Shown here piece after piece: positions 46,057-48,159 of a stretch of DNA of 48,159 bases (the stretch's first letter is position 1; the number at the start of each line of letters is the position of its first letter). The stretch covers positions 1-48,159 of the forward strand of contig NZ_MUXV01000062.1 of the NCBI RefSeq assembly GCF_002014975.1, given 5' to 3'. The notes beneath the pieces were generated by a model. That model was not told the origin of the DNA, did no database searches, and saw only the letters and a list, made by a program, of their open reading frames with translations. The stretch comes from Moraxella bovis (lineage in GTDB: Bacteria; Pseudomonadota; Gammaproteobacteria; Pseudomonadales; Moraxellaceae). The translations under genes were made by a program, and so were the position numbers.

Positions 46057-46446
46057 ATGAAAAGTTTAAAAGCTGTATTATTGTGTGGGCTAATGGCAAT
46101 AAGCGGGCAAAGTTTTGCCAAACCACCCACAGACATAGAAATCAAATTTAAAAAGGGCGATTATTGTGCCATCTATCAAATTGATACTCGTAGCGACCTG
46201 CATATTTATTTAAACAAAAATCAAAAATTTACCATTAATTTAATTGCAGGCATTGCAAAACCCTACCTTACCAACAGCAAAGGTAGTGGCGTTGAATATG
46301 ATTATAGCAAAGTATATAGTCAAAAATACGACACCAACCAATCGCAATGGAAATATCATATTGCAAGCAAGGGAAAATATACGATTGGATTTGACATACC
46401 GCACGACAGCCATACTTATGCCGAACTTGAATTTTGTGCTTATTGA
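46057..46446 (+). CDS. Secreted PliG-like / PPC-fold protein, paralogue 1
   Basis: A 129-residue protein with a Sec signal peptide (cleavage after 'ISGQSFA'), so periplasmic or secreted; about 108 residues mature. It has one cysteine near the start ('KKGDYCAIYQ') and one at the end ('ELEFCAY'), probably joined by a disulfide. The layout 'F-K-K-G...Y-x-L-x-x-x-Q-K-F-x-I' then 'ASKGKYTIGFDI' recalls the g-type lysozyme inhibitor PliG and related PPC-like beta sandwiches. This is inference from pattern, not established. AAGGA precedes the ATG. It is followed by a close paralogue and an SH3b gene. Confidence 0.75.
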   Translation: MKSLKAVLLCGLMAISGQSFAKPPTDIEIKFKKGDYCAIYQIDTRSDLHIYLNKNQKFTINLIAGIAKPYLTNSKGSGVEYDYSKVYSQKYDTNQSQWKYHIASKGKYTIGFDIPHDSHTYAELEFCAY

Positions 46447-46517
46447 TTTTAAAAAATTGTTTTTCTGGTTTTTTAGGATATAATTTCTACAACCCATGTT
46501 AATACTAAGGATATTTT

Positions 46518-46871
46518 ATGAAAACATTTAAAGTTTTAGCCTTCTGTGCGTTTATGGTGGTGAGTGGGCAAAGTTTTGCCAAGAACAATCCCATCTCCTT
46601 TACCAAAGGTAGCCATTGTGGTAGCTTTGAGAGGGATTATACAAACCGAACTTTTACTTTAAATACCAAAGCCAACCAAACCATTTATGTTACTATTAGA
46701 GAAAACGCTCGTGATGTTGAGGATATTAAAATCATAGACCCAAAAGGTCGCACTACCTATGCAGACGGTGCGGAGCTTGATTTTACCACCAAAGTCAAAG
46801 GCGTGCATAAAATCAAGATTATCCCTTATAATGATGCAGGTTGGGCAAATATTGAATTTTGTGCTTATTAA
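46518..46871 (+). CDS. Secreted PliG-like / PPC-fold protein, paralogue 2
   Basis: A 117-residue paralogue of the previous gene. The signal peptide is nearly the same ('SGQSFAK'), as are the N-terminal cysteine ('TKGSHCGSFE') and the C-terminal 'NIEFCAY'; the middle is shorter and diverged. Like PPC-type domains it has 'TFTLNTKANQTIYVTI' and 'IIDPKGRTTY'. It probably arose by tandem duplication. It has its own AAGGA ribosome site and lies 71 bp after the first gene. The proposed lysozyme-inhibitor role is inference. Confidence 0.75.
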   Translation: MKTFKVLAFCAFMVVSGQSFAKNNPISFTKGSHCGSFERDYTNRTFTLNTKANQTIYVTIRENARDVEDIKIIDPKGRTTYADGAELDFTTKVKGVHKIKIIPYNDAGWANIEFCAY

Positions 46872-46883
46872 CCAGCAGTTTAT

Positions 46884-47153
46884 ATGAAAAAATTAGCATT
46901 TGCTCTAATATTAAGCTTTGCTAGCATATCTGCCCACGCTCAAACCTGCAAAGTAACCGACCCAACAGGCACACCGCTCAATGTACGAGCCACACCAAAC
47001 GGCAAAATTATTGGTAAAATCAAAAATAATACAACCGTTTATGTTAGTGAATATGCCTATGACGACAAAGGTCGCCCTTGGATAATGGTGTTTAACGCCA
47101 AAACCAGTAAATATATCGGATGGGTATACCGGGAATTTATCAGTTGTTATTGA
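46884..47153 (+). CDS. Secreted bacterial SH3-domain protein
   Basis: An 89-residue protein with a Sec signal (cleavage after 'ASISAHA') and a single SH3b domain: 'LNVRATPNGKIIGKIKN' is the typical opening, then 'GWVYREFI' at the end. Cysteines at the start ('QTCKV') and at the end ('ISCY') may bridge. SH3b domains bind peptidoglycan or peptides in the cell envelope. It starts 12 bp after the preceding gene, so the three form one unit, and a terminator follows. Confidence 0.8.
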   Translation: MKKLAFALILSFASISAHAQTCKVTDPTGTPLNVRATPNGKIIGKIKNNTTVYVSEYAYDDKGRPWIMVFNAKTSKYIGWVYREFISCY

Positions 47154-47159
47154 TTTTTA

Positions 47160-47192
47160 AAAATCCATTCAAGAAATTGAGTGGATTTTTTT
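47160..47192 (+). terminator. Terminator of the small secreted-protein cassette
   Basis: AAATCCATTC / GAGTGGATTT stem followed by a run of seven T, 7 bp after the SH3b stop. Confidence 0.85.
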
Positions 47193-47247
47193 AAATCCGT
47201 ATTACCAAATAACAGGTAAATCATATTTGGCACAATACCCATCAGAA

Positions 47248-47287
47248 CTAGAGCATGTTGAACTTTACTAGAGCATGCTGAACTTTA
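47248..47287. repeat. Two tandem 20-bp copies of the insertion-sequence end
   Basis: ACTAGAGCATGTTGAACTTT (47248-47267) is followed directly by the same 20 bp with one change, C for T (47268-47287). Such a repeat fits an element inserted next to, or recombined with, another end of the same kind. Confidence 0.75.
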
Positions 47288-48140
47288 TTAACAAAACAAA
47301 AAACGATTTTGGTACAATGCAAGCTCTAACCCAAACAAAGCACCAAAATCGTCATGGCTCGCACCTTACTCACAAATGAACAATGGCACAAGTTAAAAAT
47401 TATTCTACTACAACTTGGTATCTACAACAAGCACAATCTTAGATTAACCGTAGAAGGCATTTTGTTTCGCATTCGTACAGGCATACCTTGGAGAGACCCA
47501 CCCAAATGTTTTAGTTGCCACAACACCATTTACAAAACCTTTGTGCGTTGGTATAAGCTGGGTAAGCTCATGAAATTGTTTCAATGCCTATCCAAAGAAG
47601 CTGATACTGAGTAGGTGTTTATAGATGGTAGTTACATCAAAGCCCATATCAACATGCTTGTAATGTTGCTAACAAGACAGAACAAGGCATTGGTAAAAGT
47701 GTGGGTGGTAACACCACAAAGATTCATCTTGTGGTAGATGCTTGCGGTAACCCTATTGATTTTCTCATCACAGGTGGACAAGTTCATGATGTTAAGGTTG
47801 CTCCACAGCTTATAGAGCAAAACAAACAAGTTTTATCAAAGCATACAGAAGCATTAAGTGCGGATATTGGCTACGACTGTGATGAGCTAAGGGGGTAAAT
47901 TAAACAAACCAATACAACACCCAACATATCAAAACGCAGTAATAGCAAAAGTAAAAACCGAAACCCAATAGATGACTACTTGTATAAACTAAGACACCTA
48001 GTGGAAAATGCCTTTGAAACATGCAAAAGATTTAGAGCAGTTGCTACAAGGTATGATAAGCTACTGGTGTGTTATCAAGGTACAGTGGCTTTGGCTTTTG
48101 TTTGTCAGTGGGTGAGATTGTTGTGAATGTTCGACATGGT
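47268..48140 (+). mobile_element. IS5-family insertion sequence, degraded
   Basis: The left end is given by the 20-bp repeat, the transposase starts at 47354, and the right end near 48126-48140 has GAATGTTCGACATGGT, an imperfect inverse of AGAGCATGCTGAACTTT. Total length is about 870 bp, usual for the IS427/IS1031-type groups. The right end and target duplication cannot be fixed with confidence. Confidence 0.7.
47354..48126 (+). pseudogene. IS5-family transposase, inactivated
   Basis: The N-terminal domain ('LLTNEQWHKLK', 'GILFRIRTGIPWRDPP') and the DDE domain ('VFIDGSYIKAH', 'NTTKIHLVVDACGNPI', 'SADIGYDCDELRG', 'KLRHLVENAFETCKRFRAVATR') are recognisable. Lesions: TAG 47612-47614 in place of the usual Trp before 'VFIDGS', a 2-base insertion near 47646-47652 ('AH-I'/'QHACNVANK'), and TAA at 47896-47898 after 'DELRG'. 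Members of this group naturally use a frameshift between two frames, but three separate breaks point to decay. The DDE acidic residues are still visible. Confidence 0.85.
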
Positions 48141-48159
48141 ATACACAAATTCAAGGATT

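Overview
The window looks like the chromosome of a gammaproteobacterium of the family Moraxellaceae, most likely a Moraxella species. The signs are moderate GC content, the gacS-cysM neighbourhood, a Bap-type adhesin of the Acinetobacter/Moraxella kind, type IC restriction genes and many small dispersed repeats. Species cannot be fixed from the sequence alone.

Layout. Positions 1-6.6 kb hold housekeeping and lipid genes: a DUF1289 protein, a DUF1615 lipoprotein, tesB, plsB and a second small acyltransferase. Positions 6.8-13.9 kb hold a probable two-gene surface operon on the minus strand: an OmpA-family protein that is frameshifted at a run of ten C, then a 2043-residue Bap/BapA-type adhesin. 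About 1 kb of repeat-rich non-coding DNA follows (13.9-14.9 kb, including a Correia-like miniature element), then a four-tRNA cluster Thr(TGT)-Tyr(GTA)-Gly(TCC)-Thr(GGT) without the tuf gene that follows it in E. coli. Positions 15.6-19.9 kb hold a frameshifted DUF4126 gene, a class V aminotransferase, a decayed tannase-like esterase and rlmA. Positions 19.9-23.3 kb hold two unknown overlapping genes and a toxin-first PIN/RHH module enclosed between prfC and a duplicated prfC 3' end. Positions 23.7-27 kb hold a nitroreductase, an acidic unknown protein and an Old Yellow Enzyme gene broken by a 7-bp duplication. Positions 27.1-34.2 kb hold a type IC restriction-modification locus: intact hsdM and hsdS, a Fic gene with its own operator-like array, and hsdR carrying three inactivating lesions. 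Positions 34.2-41.3 kb hold a LysR regulator, a crotonase, the hybrid kinase gacS, cysM and a 3'-5' exonuclease. Positions 41.3-48.1 kb hold a molybdenum-carrier-like protein, a decayed DUF1152 gene, thrS, an unknown protein, a cassette of three small secreted proteins (two tandem paralogues that resemble PliG-type lysozyme inhibitors, and an SH3b protein) and a degraded IS5-family element.

How it works together. PlsB makes lysophosphatidate for membrane lipids. The OmpA and Bap proteins probably act together at the cell surface, with the C tract a plausible on/off switch. The modification half of the restriction system should still methylate DNA although the nuclease gene is dead. The conserved gacS-crotonase unit sits divergently from cysM.

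Two themes stand out. One is slippage-type or decay-type gene inactivation: seven or eight broken genes, several at homopolymers or short repeats. The other is dispersed palindromic repeats, each present as two divergent copies in this window. Homopolymer indels could be sequencing errors in a long-read assembly. The nonsense substitutions and the 7-bp duplication are less easily explained that way.
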